A stretch of 64,000 bases of DNA from Anaeramoeba flamelloides (GCA_027625915.1 JANTQA010000072.1:2728001-2792000); one strand, 5' to 3'. Shown: positions 1-11,605, counted from the first letter of the stretch. The notes: generated by a model not told the origin, from the letters alone. Numbers and translations are program-made.

Positions 1-421
1 CACACCCATGATTTATTTGTATTGATAATTATTTATTTATTGTTTTGTGAGTATTGTAATTTATAAAAAAGTGTTAACATTTCAATTAGTGAATGGTTCT
101 AATTTGGTAAATCTTCTTGAATTGATTAAATAAGTTTTTTTTTTCACAAATCGAATTTTGGTGTGTTAAAAATTTTGAATTGGGGTTTACATAGTCTAAA
201 AATTTCTTTCAGATTTAATAAAAATACAAACCAAGAAAATATAAAACAATCACCAAATACTACAATTAGGAAAGGAAAATTAAGTATCTAAGGATCTTTA
301 CAGAATTAAAATAAAAATAAAAATTTTTATAACTTTTAATATTTTTTTAGAGAAAGACGTAAAGAAATATTATTACATTTACTATTTAAAAAAGTTGTAT
401 CCTTCGAAATACCATTCTTTG

Positions 422-443
422 CCCCCCCCTCCCCCCCCCCTCC
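422..443 (-). other. C-tract (G-rich on minus strand)
   Basis: Runs of 8 and 10 C separated by a single T, then TCC and poly-T. On the minus strand these are long G runs able to form a G-quadruplex. It stands out in sequence that is otherwise about four-fifths A+T. Confidence 0.7.
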
Positions 444-493
444 TTTTTTTTGGAAATAATAATATTTGAACGAAGAATTTTGAAAAAAAAATA

Positions 494-690
494 CAGTCAT
501 ATTCAAATTTAAGGCATAAACTGGCAACAAAATTTAAAGCACAATAAAAATCTCAAATTAAGGCACTTTTTTTGGAATTTTTTTTTAAAAAAATTATTTT
601 ATTAGAAAATAAATTTTATGCCTTAATTTGAGATTTTTATTGTGCTTTAAATTTTGTTGCCAGTTTATGCCTTAAATTTGAATCTGACTG
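494..690. mobile_element. Foldback MITE, CAGTC family, copy 1 (divergent)
   Basis: 197 bp between TA dinucleotides. Long inverted arms (about 75 bp) run from CAGTCATATTCAAATTTAAG to its reverse complement. The outer arm differs from the other copies (ATATTCAAAT for GTTTCACTTT), so it is a separate sub-type. No coding capacity. Confidence 0.85.
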
Positions 691-1160
691 TATAAAACTA
701 CTTTTTTGTCCAAAAATAAATAAATCCCATTCCACTCAAACGTGCCCATACAAAAATGAAAAATCCATTTTTTTAAGAACCAACCATTTTATTGTTATTT
801 TGAAATAAGAGAAACCATAAAAACCACTTAAGATTGATATTCATAAAAGAAATATATGAATAAACAATAAATATTTCAAAAAATAAAATGTTAAAAAAAA
901 ATTTGCTTCTTTCATTGGAAGGTCTTGTGCAAAATTTCTCATTTTCATCGGAAATTAAACTTGCAGACAATATGGTTTTTTAATAGTAAGTGGATGAATT
1001 TTGAAAGCAAATACAAAGCACCAAATCTCTAAAAGTTGATTTGGGTTTCCAAACATTTTTTTTTTTAAAAACATTTACTTTCGAATTTAATTCTAAAGAA
1101 AAAAAAGAAAAGAAGAGAAAAGAAAAGAAAAACCAAAGTTGAAAAATGGATGAGGATCAA

Positions 1161-2435
1161 TTATTTTTTTTCAAAACCACTAATTCTTGAACGAGTTTCT
1201 TCCTTTTTTAAATCCCTCTTGGTAATTTTGAGCTCGAATTCGTTTTGTTCACTTTTATTCCTTTTTCCAACCAATTCCAATATTTGAGGATCAACTTTTT
1301 CTTGTAATTTTGAATTTATCTTGTGCAAGAGAGAGCTAAACCAATTTTCCTCTAATTGGTACTCCTCAAACCTTCTGTTGTACACCTGCTCTAACGCTTG
1401 GGTATAGCGAGGTGTCACGTCTACAACTTCCAAAGGACCAAATGCGATAATGTATGTGAGCTTCTTGCCCCAGCCCACCTCATAGGTTAAGGGCTTGTCT
1501 GAGATGTCTTCGCAAGGATCAAAATGGATCCATTTCTGTGTGGACTCATTGAACACTTCGACCCAAACGTGATCGGTCAAATCCAAGACCAGCCTTGTGT
1601 CGTACCCAAAGGCCGTCGTCATTCCTGCAAACACATTTGCCCATTCGCCACATCTCCCGATCCTTGATTGCAGCAGTCTTTCAACGGAATTGTATCTCGG
1701 GAAGCGCAGCAGATGCTTGCATGAGGTGCAACAGAATTGCTCCACACGCGGCGCGCCATATTTGAGATCCTCTTCAAACGCAGCCGTGTATCCTTGCCGT
1801 TCCATGGGCGCATTGCATTTGGGGCATTCAATTTTACCAAACCATTTGAAAAACTTTGTTTTGAACCAATGCATGAGGCTCAGCAAAAAGCCCCAGCGGC
1901 CTGCTTTGTTGAATTGATCGCACCTCAACAAGGGCTTGGCTTGCTCTGTGCTGTCCAGATAGATCTGCGCCTTTTCACTTTCGAGAAACATTTCGGAGTT
2001 GACTAAATCTGCAATGGGGATCGTTTTTTGAATGAGCTCATGGAGCCTTTGCTCTTGGTATTGGCCAACGCGGTACAAATACCCATAGATCCGTCGCATC
2101 ATTTTAATTGCGGAAATACGGTTCTCAAAATTATTGCCAAGGTCAATGTCAACCATCATTTTCTTTTGGTAATTTGTGACTTCCCCTTCAGGAAATTTTG
2201 AAAGGACCTCATCAACGTTGCTATCAATTGTAAGATGCAAAAGCTTGTCCTTTGTAAACTCAATGTCACAGATCCCCATCTCATTTGACAATGGCTGTTC
2301 GTTGCTAACGAGAATTTGGAGCTGATGAGGAATGTTGGAATAAGAAAACAGGATTTTTTTTAGTTCAAGAACGCTTGTTTCAGGCTTTAAAACAAATGGG
2401 ATCTTTCGTTCTTTATATTTGACTGAAAATTCCAT
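1161..2435 (-). CDS. PNG1: Cytosolic peptide:N-glycanase (PNGase), UBL-transglutaminase type
   Basis: Removes N-linked glycans from misfolded glycoproteins retrotranslocated from the ER, releasing the sugar and turning Asn into Asp. The start is taken at 2435 (MEFSVKYKER); an earlier ATG at 2480 would only add a hydrophobic 15-residue run, so I read that as leader sequence. The product is 424 residues. Residues 1-70 look like a ubiquitin-like fold. A zinc site is formed by CPKC (204/207) and C236/C239. The catalytic triad is Cys262 (GRCGEWAN), His289 (DHVWVEV) and Asp306 (HFDPCED). The spacings of last zinc Cys to Cys (23), Cys to His (27) and His to Asp (17) are those I recall for yeast Png1. 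Active-site residues are all present. The gene is distinctly richer in G+C than its flanks, as expected for constrained coding sequence. No intron is needed. Family assignment is firm; the UBL reading is weaker. Confidence 0.95.
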   Translation of the reverse strand: MEFSVKYKERKIPFVLKPETSVLELKKILFSYSNIPHQLQILVSNEQPLSNEMGICDIEFTKDKLLHLTIDSNVDEVLSKFPEGEVTNYQKKMMVDIDLGNNFENRISAIKMMRRIYGYLYRVGQYQEQRLHELIQKTIPIADLVNSEMFLESEKAQIYLDSTEQAKPLLRCDQFNKAGRWGFLLSLMHWFKTKFFKWFGKIECPKCNAPMERQGYTAAFEEDLKYGAPRVEQFCCTSCKHLLRFPRYNSVERLLQSRIGRCGEWANVFAGMTTAFGYDTRLVLDLTDHVWVEVFNESTQKWIHFDPCEDISDKPLTYEVGWGKKLTYIIAFGPLEVVDVTPRYTQALEQVYNRRFEEYQLEENWFSSLLHKINSKLQEKVDPQILELVGKRNKSEQNEFELKITKRDLKKEETRSRISGFEKK

Positions 2436-2815
2436 TGTGGAAATAAAATTAAGAAAAAAATTAAAAATGAAAAGGAACAACAGACATTTACACTTTTTTT
2501 GAAATTCAAGCTATTTGGAATTTCTCTTTCCAAAACCACACACCCAGATTTTGGTGAACCTTTTTTAATTTGCAAATATCGTCACTTGAACTCAGTAATT
2601 ATTAAAGATGATTAATTTCAAATTCTTTTTTTATTCAAAAGACGATTACTTACTTATATGTAAAAGTAGAGAGGAAAAATGACAGTAGTTATATTATTCT
2701 TAGGAACACTCTCTTGTATTTAAAAAAGAAAGGTGTTTATTAAGGGGTAGAAACGTCAACAGAAATTCGGTGATAATTTTTTCAAAATCAAATCAAAAAT
2801 ATAAAAAAGCCAATA

Positions 2816-3291
2816 GAGTGGTATAAATAACCCGTGTTTTTTATTTTAACCCATTACCATAATTTAACTCATGCAAAAAATATTGGCTGACTCTAGAAAT
2901 AAAAGAAACAAATCAATGTGGTGGAAACCGTATTAAACAAGAAATAGGGTACTTTAAATAAATGTTAAAAAAGAATTATGAAGATATGGAAAGATTGAAA
3001 TGTAATTTTTTGATAAAAAAATGAACAAAATTTTATTTTTTGAATTTTGATGAAAAAATAATTTAATTAAAATAAATTTTGTAGAGATGACGAAATTTTT
3101 AAAACAAAAGGCATTTAATATTATTGAGCCATTTCGACTTATCAAATATCTAACCTCTGAAGCCAATTTAAGTCCGAACCAAGAATATACCCGAGTCTTC
3201 CTATCTTCAAATACCCAAGTCTGAAAAAAAAACACGAGTTAAATTTTAGTAATGGGTTAAAGGCTGTCAACACGGGTTTTTTACACCAGCA
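2816..3291. mobile_element. ~476-bp TA-flanked MITE, AACCCGTG family, copy 1
   Basis: Terminal inverted repeats GAGTGGTATAAATAACCCGTG and its partner CACGGGTTTTTTACACCAGC, followed inward by AACCCATTAC. TA on both sides. It is present in the opposite orientation at 11129-11605. The termini resemble Tc1/mariner ends (CAGTGGTG); there is no transposase. Confidence 0.82.
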
Positions 3292-5207
3292 TAGTTTATT
3301 AAATGAAATTTTTTATCATTAAAAACTGAAAATATACGATCAAGTTTCCTTTTTCTTTGTCTGTCGATTGGAAAAGTCTAATCTTTTCAGAATAAAAAAA
3401 AAAATTATCTAAATAACTCTGAAATATTTTTTTATTCTTGTTTAAGTCACTACAATGAAAATTTAAACACCGAAAATTAAAGTTAGCCTAAAATATAAAT
3501 TGGATTTCAGTTATATTTCTTTTAAAAATTATTTTTTCAAATTTATCATAATTTTATGTAATAAAAAAAGGATAGCTTTTTATCTCTTGAAAATCTGAAT
3601 ACCCCCCTTTTCAAAAATACCGACTTTTGAAAAAAACACCCATTTTTAGGGCATTTTTTTAATGAAAAAAGTTGAAATGAATTAATTTTTGATTGAACAT
3701 TAATATTGAAAAAAGAATAAATGTTAAAGCAATTAGCAGAAAACAATTGTGAATGTATATAAAAACTCAAACATGGAAAACAATAAAATGATAAAAAATA
3801 TTCCAAAAACAGATAAAAAATCAGATTTTCAATATAATTCAGTGATATCTTTTGATTGAAATATTTCCTTCTTTTTTAGAATTGAAAAATATGTTTCTCT
3901 TTAGACTATTAAAAAAATACTTGAAAATTATCTCTCTACTAAGTCAAATAAAAAATTCAAAAATTTTGCAATTAAAAATGAAAAAAAAATTCCTGAAAAA
4001 TTTCATTTTTTTTTTCAATTCCTAATAATATCTATTAAAGTTGTAAACCTTTTTGAAAATTTTTATGTATAATAATGTTTATTATATGAGTGTATTTAAA
4101 AAATACAAAATTTTGAGATTTTTTTTTTGAAAAAATTTTTTGTCTTGTTTGGTGGATTTATTACTTCTAAAAAATAATTTACTGATATGAAAAAAAATTT
4201 TTTAATTTTTATGAATCTTCCCACTAGTTATCGATACCTCATTATTAATTACGAGTTACAGGTATGGGTAGAATAAATTATCTTTCATAATAATTGGCAC
4301 ATTAAAAATCAAATTTTAAATAAAAATATTTTTAATAATTGAAGTTATCTATTATAATATAAAAATTTAGATTTTAATATTCAATACTATACTCAAGAGA
4401 TATTTATTTTTTGTCTAAAAATAAACGAAAGAAAAATAAAAAAAACTGTTAAAAAAAATTGGGACATTTATTTTGTAAGAAGCATTATATAAAAAATAGA
4501 AAATTTAAAAAATTAAAAAAACCCATTTATTGATTCTCCTTCCATTTGAATAACTAAATCTAATCTCTTTTTCATATTTGAAACCAAAATTTTCATTAAT
4601 TCATCCGTTACTTCTTTCAAAATTTTTCATTTTCATTTTCCATTTTAACAAAACACTGTTGAAAAAATAAAAAAGAGAAAAAATGATTTATTTGCAAACT
4701 TTTCATTGTGAGAGGAAAAACTTTAAAACGATACAAAAGCAATTCATAATCCAAATGTAAGATGGGCCATTTATTATGAAATTGAGTTAATATGATTTTT
4801 TTTCTCAACGGTAGTAATTTCCATCTGTTGTGGCATTATAAGCCTTTAGTCGACCGTTATTGAACATTTAGCTAATATTTATTTCAAAATATTTGAAAAT
4901 TTTTTATTCTTGCTTCCCTTTAAAAGATTAAGACTAGGTTGTCTTTAAAACTTTATGTAAAGTCTAAAAGAGATTTGCTTTTTGAACTTTATTGATTCAA
5001 CCCATCTATAAATTTCTAAATCAAAATTTAATAAAGCAGCCTATTTCATTTGACCTATAGTTGTTCAAATATTTAGAATGCTTTCTTAAAACAACGTATG
5101 GTGGCGATCCAAAAAAAAAAAAAAACGACATAAAAGGAAACAATCACCAGACTATTCATCACTTGGGGCACAAAAAAACTTTTCACTGAAGTTTTTTCTT
5201 TTTTCTA
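3292..5207. other. Intergenic, nothing recognised
   Basis: AT-rich with long A and T runs. Open frames on both strands are short and low in complexity, and I found no repeat family member or structured RNA. Confidence 0.6.
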
Positions 5208-5404
5208 CAGTCAGTTTCACTTTTAAGGCACAAACTTTCAACGATATTTAAGGCACAATAAAAATCTCAAATTAAGGCACATTTTTTGGAATTTTAATTT
5301 TTACAATTTATTTTACTAGAAGCTGAATTTTGTGCTTTAATTTGAGATTTTTTTTGTGCCTTAAATTTCGTTGAAAATTTGTGCCTTAAAAGTGAAACTG
5401 ACTG
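5208..5404. mobile_element. Foldback MITE, CAGTC family, copy 2
   Basis: Starts CAGTCAGTTTCACTTTTAAG, ends with the reverse complement, TA on both sides. Conserved arm words are GGCACAAACTTTCAACGA and ATCTCAAATTAAGGCACA around a short AT-rich loop. Confidence 0.9.
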
Positions 5405-5473
5405 TATTATTTTTCGACTCTTTCATTTCTTGCTTTAGTTTCTCTTTTTCTTGTCTTTGTTTATTTAGAAATA

Positions 5474-5672
5474 CAGTCAGTTTCACTTTTAAGGCACAAA
5501 CTTTCAACGAAATTTAAGGCACAAAAAAAATCTCAAATTAAGGTATAAAATTTTAGAATTCTTGTAAAATAAATTGTAAAAAATAAAATTCCAAATTTTG
5601 TGCCTTAATTTGAGATTTTTTTTGTGCCTTAAATTTCGTTGAAAGTTTGTGCCTAAAAAGTGAAACTGACTG
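5474..5672. mobile_element. Foldback MITE, CAGTC family, copy 3
   Basis: Same arms as copy 2, TA flanks. Lies 69 bp after copy 2 in the same orientation class (the element is nearly palindromic). Confidence 0.9.
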
Positions 5673-5774
5673 TAATTAATTTTTTTTTTTTTTTTTTTTT
5701 CGTTTTTTAAAGAAAAGATATACTTTGAACAGTAATCCTACCTACACTACAGTTAGGATAAAAAACCCTAAATA

Positions 5775-5971
5775 CAGTCAGTTTCACTTTTTAGGCACAA
5801 ATTTTCAACGAAATTTAAGGCAAAAAAAAAATCTCAAATTAAGGCACAAAATTCAAATTCTAGTAAAAATAAATTGTAAAAAAAAAAATTGCAAATTTTG
5901 TGACTTAATTTGTGGTTTTTTTGTGCCTTAAATTTAGTTGTAAGTTTGTGCCTTAAAAGTGAAACTTACTG
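5775..5971. mobile_element. Foldback MITE, CAGTC family, copy 4
   Basis: Third member of a close cluster. The arms carry several changes (TTAGTTGTAAG, CTTACTG), so it is older or less constrained than copies 2 and 3. TA flanks. Confidence 0.88.
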
Positions 5972-6009
5972 TACAATTTTAGAGATCTGGGAGTACAACC
6001 AAGTGCTGT

Positions 6010-6240
6010 AGAGTTCCTAGGTTTTTTTTTGATGTTTTCTATTTTATTTGTGGAGAGTTCTAGGTTTTTTTACTTTTTAAAATAAACAGATAATTTTAAT
6101 AAATTTTCAGTTTATTTCAATAAGTAAAAAAAAACTAACGAAAATCAATTTTTTTTCCGAATCAATAGAAAAATCAAAAAAGCCTAACGAAAATCTATTG
6201 ATTTTTCAAATAAACAGAAAAGTCAAGAAACCTAATGGCA
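6010..6240. repeat. Palindromic repeat, CCTAACG type
   Basis: Nested inverted repeats: an inner stem around AGGTTTTTTTACTTTTTAAA / GTAAAAAAAAACT and an outer pair around TTTTCTATTTTATTTG / CAAATAAACAGAAAA. Closely related hairpins lie at 18915-19290. Confidence 0.7.
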
Positions 6241-8151
6241 AACAGGGTTTAATTTTGTTGAATCACCTCTGACAACAATAAAAAAAGAGAGAGATTTACT
6301 TTTTTATAATACTGGTATTTTAATTATAAATTTTAAAAAATTTCCACTTGCTTTTCCATATTCTATTTTTATAAATAGATTTCTCCAAGAATTGTATTGG
6401 AATTTAAAAACCTTTTTAAAAAGGAAATTGAAAATGAAGTGAAAATGTTTCCAATAAATAATCTAAATATCGGAATATAAAGATTTATGGATACAAAGAA
6501 TTGCCAGGATAGTTTGCGTATATATGTCTATGTGAGGGTCGGGGGTATCCCTCATGAGACCACATTCCAAAATAAATAGTATATTGTTTGATAATCTCCC
6601 TATTAAAACCAATAATTTTTAACTTTTTACATTACTTGTATTTGTAATTAAATGATTATTCTCAGAAAAAAATTTTCGATGAAAATTATTGATACTTTTT
6701 TCTAATTAATAAATCCTGTAGAAGACTAGATTCTTTTGAAAATAAACTTGACTAAATATAAAAAAAAAAATAATTGTCAGTTGGTTTTTCTTTCGAAAAT
6801 TTGTAATAGTAACACATGTGCAAAATTTTTTTTTGGATTTTTTCCCAAAATCGAAAATTTTTTAAACCCAAAAATTTGTTGAACAATTAAGAGTATAATT
6901 AACCCTTGAAATTGATTTTCGTATATCATTTCTATTTTTATTTTTTTTTCCCAAAAATAATTTTTTTCAGAAAAAAAGATTAGTAAAATCACTAGTAAAA
7001 ATTAAAAAAAAAATTTTTTTTTTGATTTTTTTTTTCAATTAAATGGAAAAAATCAATTTAAAAAATCTATTTAAAACACAATTTTGGTTAGAGTGAAAGT
7101 TAATATTGAAGTATTGAAAACAAGTTTATTATATCTAAAGTTTTCAGAAAATTTATAGTATTCTAATTTTTATATTAAAAAAAGAAAAATCGAAATTTTC
7201 ATGATTTTTCCTTTAGAATAAAAAATAACGAAACCTACCCAGCGAATTTTAAAAAGTTTTTTTAAAATATTTTTGATGTTAAAATAATATTAATTACTAA
7301 AATGTTAAATTATTAAAATTCGAAAAAAAAAAAAAAAAAAAATGAATTTTTAGAAAAAATGATGTTTTTTTTTAATTTTTTTTTTTGAGCGACTTGTATT
7401 TTTTTTCAGAGAATTTTTGATATGCGCCCCGACGGGGTAGGGATGCACAAGATTAAAATAAAATATTTTGTTTAAAAAAAATTCAAAAAAATCTAATTTA
7501 AAAATGTTTGGCATCGTTTTAAATTTTTTATTTAAAAAAAAATTACTTTTTTTGGGCAGCCGTTACCCCCTATTTTTAATCTAAAAATCCAATTTTCTCT
7601 TACGACTCGGTTACTTAGATAACATAAAATCCATAAAAGTAAAATGTGTTTTCTAAAATTGTTTATTAAAACATCAAATTAGATTATAAAAAGTAAAAAA
7701 AATATATAAAAAAAAATGAAAAAATAATAAATAAAATTATAATATATATTAGAAATTTTTTTGAAAAAATGATTTTAAATTTAAATCAATCAATTAAATT
7801 ACTCTTTTTTTGTTTATGTTGATTTTTTTTGTGGGCGGGGCGGTATTGATTCTTTGAAATCGTTTAATGTTGTTATATATAGAATAATTTAATTGATTAA
7901 TTTTAATATAGTCAATTTTTTCAGGAATAATTTATAATATATATAATAACTTGAAAATTCAAAATTAAAATAATAAAAAAGGATGAAAGTAAAAAAAAGA
8001 AGAAAATTGATGTTTTAGAAAAAGTAGAAGTGATTATAAAAAAAATAATTAGTTGATATTTAAGAATCTCGTTAAATGTGGGATAAACCACTTGTTTTTT
8101 AAAAAAATTGTTTTTGCCAATACATTAAAATCATTATCGCTTTTGATATTA
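6241..8151. other. Intergenic, nothing recognised
   Basis: Mostly A/T runs. A short GC island with the palindrome CCCCGACGGGG lies near 7425-7440, with GGGCGGGGCGG near 7832-7842. No coding or repeat-family signal found. Confidence 0.5.
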
Positions 8152-8348
8152 CAGTCAGTTTCACTTTTAAGGCAACAAACTAACAACGAAATATAAGGCA
8201 CAAAAAAACCTCAAATTAAGGCACAAAATTTGAAATATTTTTTTTTACAATTTGTTTTCCTAGAATCTGAATTTTGTGCCTTAATTTGAGATTTTTATTG
8301 TGCCTTAAATTTCGTTGAAAGTTTGTGCCTTAAAAGTGGAAATGACTG
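8152..8348. mobile_element. Foldback MITE, CAGTC family, copy 5
   Basis: TA-flanked, arms as in copy 2 with a few changes (AACAAACTAACAACG at the left). It lies just downstream of the decayed minus-strand gene. Confidence 0.9.
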
Positions 8349-8618
8349 TATAAAATTGATCAATAATTATTATTAATTTATGTTTTTGGGTTTGTTCAAT
8401 CTGTTCCTCTTCTGAGATACTATCATTATTTCTTTGAATATTTATTTAAATAGAGAGAAAAAAAGAAAAATTCTTGAAAAGGAAAAATATTATCAATAAA
8501 ATAGAAAAAACTAAAAAAATAAAAAAAAAATCATTACAAAGTTAACAATTTTAAATTACATTTGATAAATATTTTAAATTTATGGGGATCTTTCTAATCA
8601 TCTACTCGAATAATATTA

Positions 8619-8814
8619 CAGCCAACTTCACTTTTAAGGCACAAACTTTCAACCTAAATTAAGACACAATAAAAATCTCAAATTAAAGCACAAAATTTTG
8701 ATTCTAGTAAAATAAATTGTAAAAATAAAAATTCCAAAATTTGTGCCTTAATTTGAGATTTAATTGTGCCTTAAATTTCGTTGAAAGTTTGTGCCTTAAA
8801 AGTGAAACTGACTG
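8619..8814. mobile_element. Foldback MITE, CAGTC family, copy 6
   Basis: TA-flanked; left end altered to CAGCCAACTTCAC. Inserted in the 3' part of the decayed gene. Confidence 0.9.
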
Positions 8815-9161
8815 TATTAGAATCCGTCGTTTTATTATTATCTTCCTTTTCTTCAAAAAAAATTCCAGAAACTTGTTCTAATTGATTTGTTTGGATTTTA
8901 CCTAGCTCTTGCTCCTTTTCAATTTCCATTTTTCTGTACTTTTTGAAGCAATTTCTATTTTTGATTCTTCTTTATCGATTAAATAATTATTCCACGTGTT
9001 TGGAATTAAGTTAATTATTATTCGAAATTCATCCGGTGAAATTAAATAAAATTTTCTTGGGTTATCAAAAGTAAATTTTATTTCATTTTGGTCAGTTTTA
9101 ATTTTTTGAAAAAATAAATACTTTTTTGTTGAACTATCTTGAAAATTTTCACGGATATATA

Positions 9162-9358
9162 CAGTCAGTTTCACTTTTAAGGCACAAACTTTCAACGAAA
9201 TTTAAGGAACAATAAAAATCTCAAATTAAAGCAAAAAATTCAAATTCTAGTAAAAATAAATTGTAAAAATAAAAATTCCAAAATTTGTGCCTTAATTTGA
9301 GATTTTTTTGTGCCTTAAATTTCGTTGAAAGTTTGTGCCTTAAAGATGAAACAGACTG
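9162..9358. mobile_element. Foldback MITE, CAGTC family, copy 7
   Basis: TA-flanked. It separates the runs FKVGNFVYTFDETI and YIRENFQDSSTKK of the decayed gene, so it entered former coding sequence. Confidence 0.9.
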
Positions 9359-9927
9359 TACAATAGTTTCATCAAATGTATAAACAAAATTCCCCACCTT
9401 AAATAAAGCGAATTAATATTTATTTCTCTTAATCCTTTCAAATCACTTATATCAAAATTTAAAAAATTAAAAATTATGTATAATTCTTTTGATATTTTAA
9501 AATTATATGGATTTTTCTTTTCTAAATCAATTTTTTTTTTCCTGAATTCTCATTTATTTTTCGAAAGATTTCTCTCTCTATAAAAAATTTCAAAAGTAAA
9601 AATACCTTTTTTTTATTTGATATTTTTTAATTTGTTATGTTGATGATACCTCTCCAATACGAGATAAAATGTAAAAAGGGAACCATTTTCTCTAACACTT
9701 TGAGGCGAATGCCTTAGATAATGGATATTTGGCTGTTTTAATAAGTTATTCAATTTATCTTTATTTTTATGCTGAATGGAATCGTGGAGAAATTATGTAT
9801 TATTTTTTAGATCTCGTTCATAACTTGATTCGGAATTGGTGTTTATTTTAGTTTTTTCTGATTTTTTATTTTTATAAACAATTAATTTTTTATTAATTCC
9901 CCCGATAACGTTTATTATTTTTCTTTA

Positions 9928-10126
9928 CAGTCAGTTTCACTTTTAAGGCACAAACTTTCAACGAAATTTAAGGCACAAAAAAAAAATCTCAAATTAAGGC
10001 ACAAAATTCAAATTCTAGTAAAAATAAATTGTAAAAAAAAAAATTCCAAATTTTGTGACTTAATTTGAGATTTTTTTGTGCCTTAAATTTAGTTGAAAGT
10101 TTGTGTCTTAAAAGTGAAACTGACTG
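9928..10126. mobile_element. Foldback MITE, CAGTC family, copy 8
   Basis: TA-flanked, arms intact (CAGTCAGTTTCACTTTTAAG). Last copy I found; none was seen in the remaining 54 kb. Confidence 0.9.
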
Positions 10127-10189
10127 TAAAATTTAAATTATTCATGCAATTTGTTGAAAATTCTTAATAATATTGGCAATTTTTTTTTA

Positions 10190-10425
10190 TTTTTTTGTTT
10201 TTTTGATGATAATTTCTGAAAAATTTACTCTATTTTTGTATAAATTTTGTAATTTGATCCTTCATTTTTAGATTTTCTCTTTAAATAATAGAACTTTAAG
10301 AAAACCAATGGCATATTTTTTAGTGTTTATTATGGTTTGTCTGATTAGGTAAATGTATAGGTCTTCCAAAACAAAAAAAAAAAACACGATTTTTATTTTG
10401 AAACATTAAATTAAATTTTTTTACA
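10190..10425 (-). repeat. Dispersed repeat, GACCTATACAT family, partial copy
   Basis: Reverse-orientation relative of 22213-22630: shares AGTTCTATTATTT, AAACCAAT, and an A-tract-CACG end next to TTTTGAAACAT. Only one end is clear. Confidence 0.55.
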
Positions 10426-11128
10426 CGTTTTTTTTTTTAACTACTGTAATATAAAGATTTTTTTTTCTTTTTTAAGATAATTCTTTTGGTTAACCAAAAA
10501 AATGATTTATTCATCCGATTGGAAAATAATTGAATTTTTATAAGAAAGGTAGTTATAATTTGTAAATTTTTAAAGTCACTTAAATATTTTAAGTGGGGAT
10601 TTTGTTTTTGCCCATAGATAAAATCAGAAATTTCAAAATAAAATTTTATTCGAATATATTTGGGAAATAGAGATTTTATCTCTCAAATGTTCAAAATCAA
10701 TTTTTTTCGGCCAAAAATGATTTGAATTGTTATACAAGGGTTATTGTGAATAAGTTCAAACAATTTTTTCAAAAAATGCTTCAAAATTAAATAATTTTTT
10801 TGCAATTTTTTTTCATTTTTTGAAAACCAGAGAAAGAACTTTTTTCAAACTTTTAAAGATAAAAAAAAAATTGCTTATCAGATCTCAATTTAATTGAAAA
10901 ACTTTCGTTAAGCTTCTATCAAATATTCATTTATTTCATCACCTATTCTTTCAATTAGTTTTATTTGCTGAGAATTGAATTGAAATATTAATCATTATAA
11001 ATATAACCAAATTAAAAATTTGCTTTTGAAATCAATACTTCCTGACATAAAACGAAAAATATGTATCCCATTTTCAAGAATTAACTTAATTCTTAAACAA
11101 AAATAATAGGTTACTTTTTTTTGTTTTA

Positions 11129-11605
11129 CAGTGGTGGAAATAACCCGTTCAGACAACCTTTAACCCATTACTAAAATTTAACACATGTTTTTTTTTTCAC
11201 ACTTGGGTATTGGAAGACGTGCAATCACTAATAGATTCTTGTTTCAGAACCAAATTGACTTTAGAGGTTAGATCTTTAATTAATCAAAATGGCTCAATTA
11301 TATTAAATGCTTTTGTTTCAAAAATTTCATCATATTTACAAATTTGTGAGATTAAATGATTTTTTTATAAAAATTCAAAAAATGAAATTTTATTCATTTT
11401 TTTTGTCAAAAAATTACATTTTAATCTTCCAATATCTTCATAATTCTTTTTTAAAATTTATTTAAAGAACCCTATTTCTTGTTTATGTACTGTTGTCGTC
11501 CACATTGATTTGTTTCTTTTATCTCTGGAGTCAGCCAATATTTTTTGCATAAGTTAAATTTTAGTAATGGGTTAAAATAAAAAACACGGGTTAGTTACAC
11601 CAATG
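11129..11605. mobile_element. ~477-bp TA-flanked MITE, AACCCGTG family, copy 2
   Basis: Inverted relative to the copy at 2816. Left end CAGTGGTGGAAATAACCCG, right end ACACGGGTTAGTTACACCAATG, each next to TA. Interior words shared with copy 1 include GGCTCAATTATATTAAATGC. Confidence 0.82.

Larger units (their letters stand above)
8360..9770 (-). pseudogene. Decayed gene broken up by foldback MITEs
   Basis: Several protein-like runs lie in order on the minus strand but in different frames. From 5' to 3': about 9612-9768, KDKLNNLLKQPNIHYLRH and SPQSVRENGSLFTFYLVLER; about 9383-9560, NPYNFKISKELYIIFNFL; then FKVGNFVYTFDETI one frame away; after the MITE at 9162-9358, YIRENFQDSSTKKYLFF and NPRKFYLISPDEFRIIINL; another frame change into an acidic run EIEKEQELGKIQTNQ; after the MITE at 8619-8814, possibly a tail near 8400-8460 (SEEEQIEQTQ). 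A stop and frame changes separate the pieces, so this is a relic rather than a working gene. I do not recognise the family. Confidence 0.55.

Noticed and set aside
1597-2006. Plus- and minus-strand frames overlapping the PNGase gene
   Set aside because: Shadow frames of a conserved gene that contains the full catalytic triad.
9919-10126. CRISPR-like repeats in the 5-10 kb region
   Set aside because: Copies are 197 bp, foldback, TA-flanked and unevenly spaced, so they are MITEs rather than an array.
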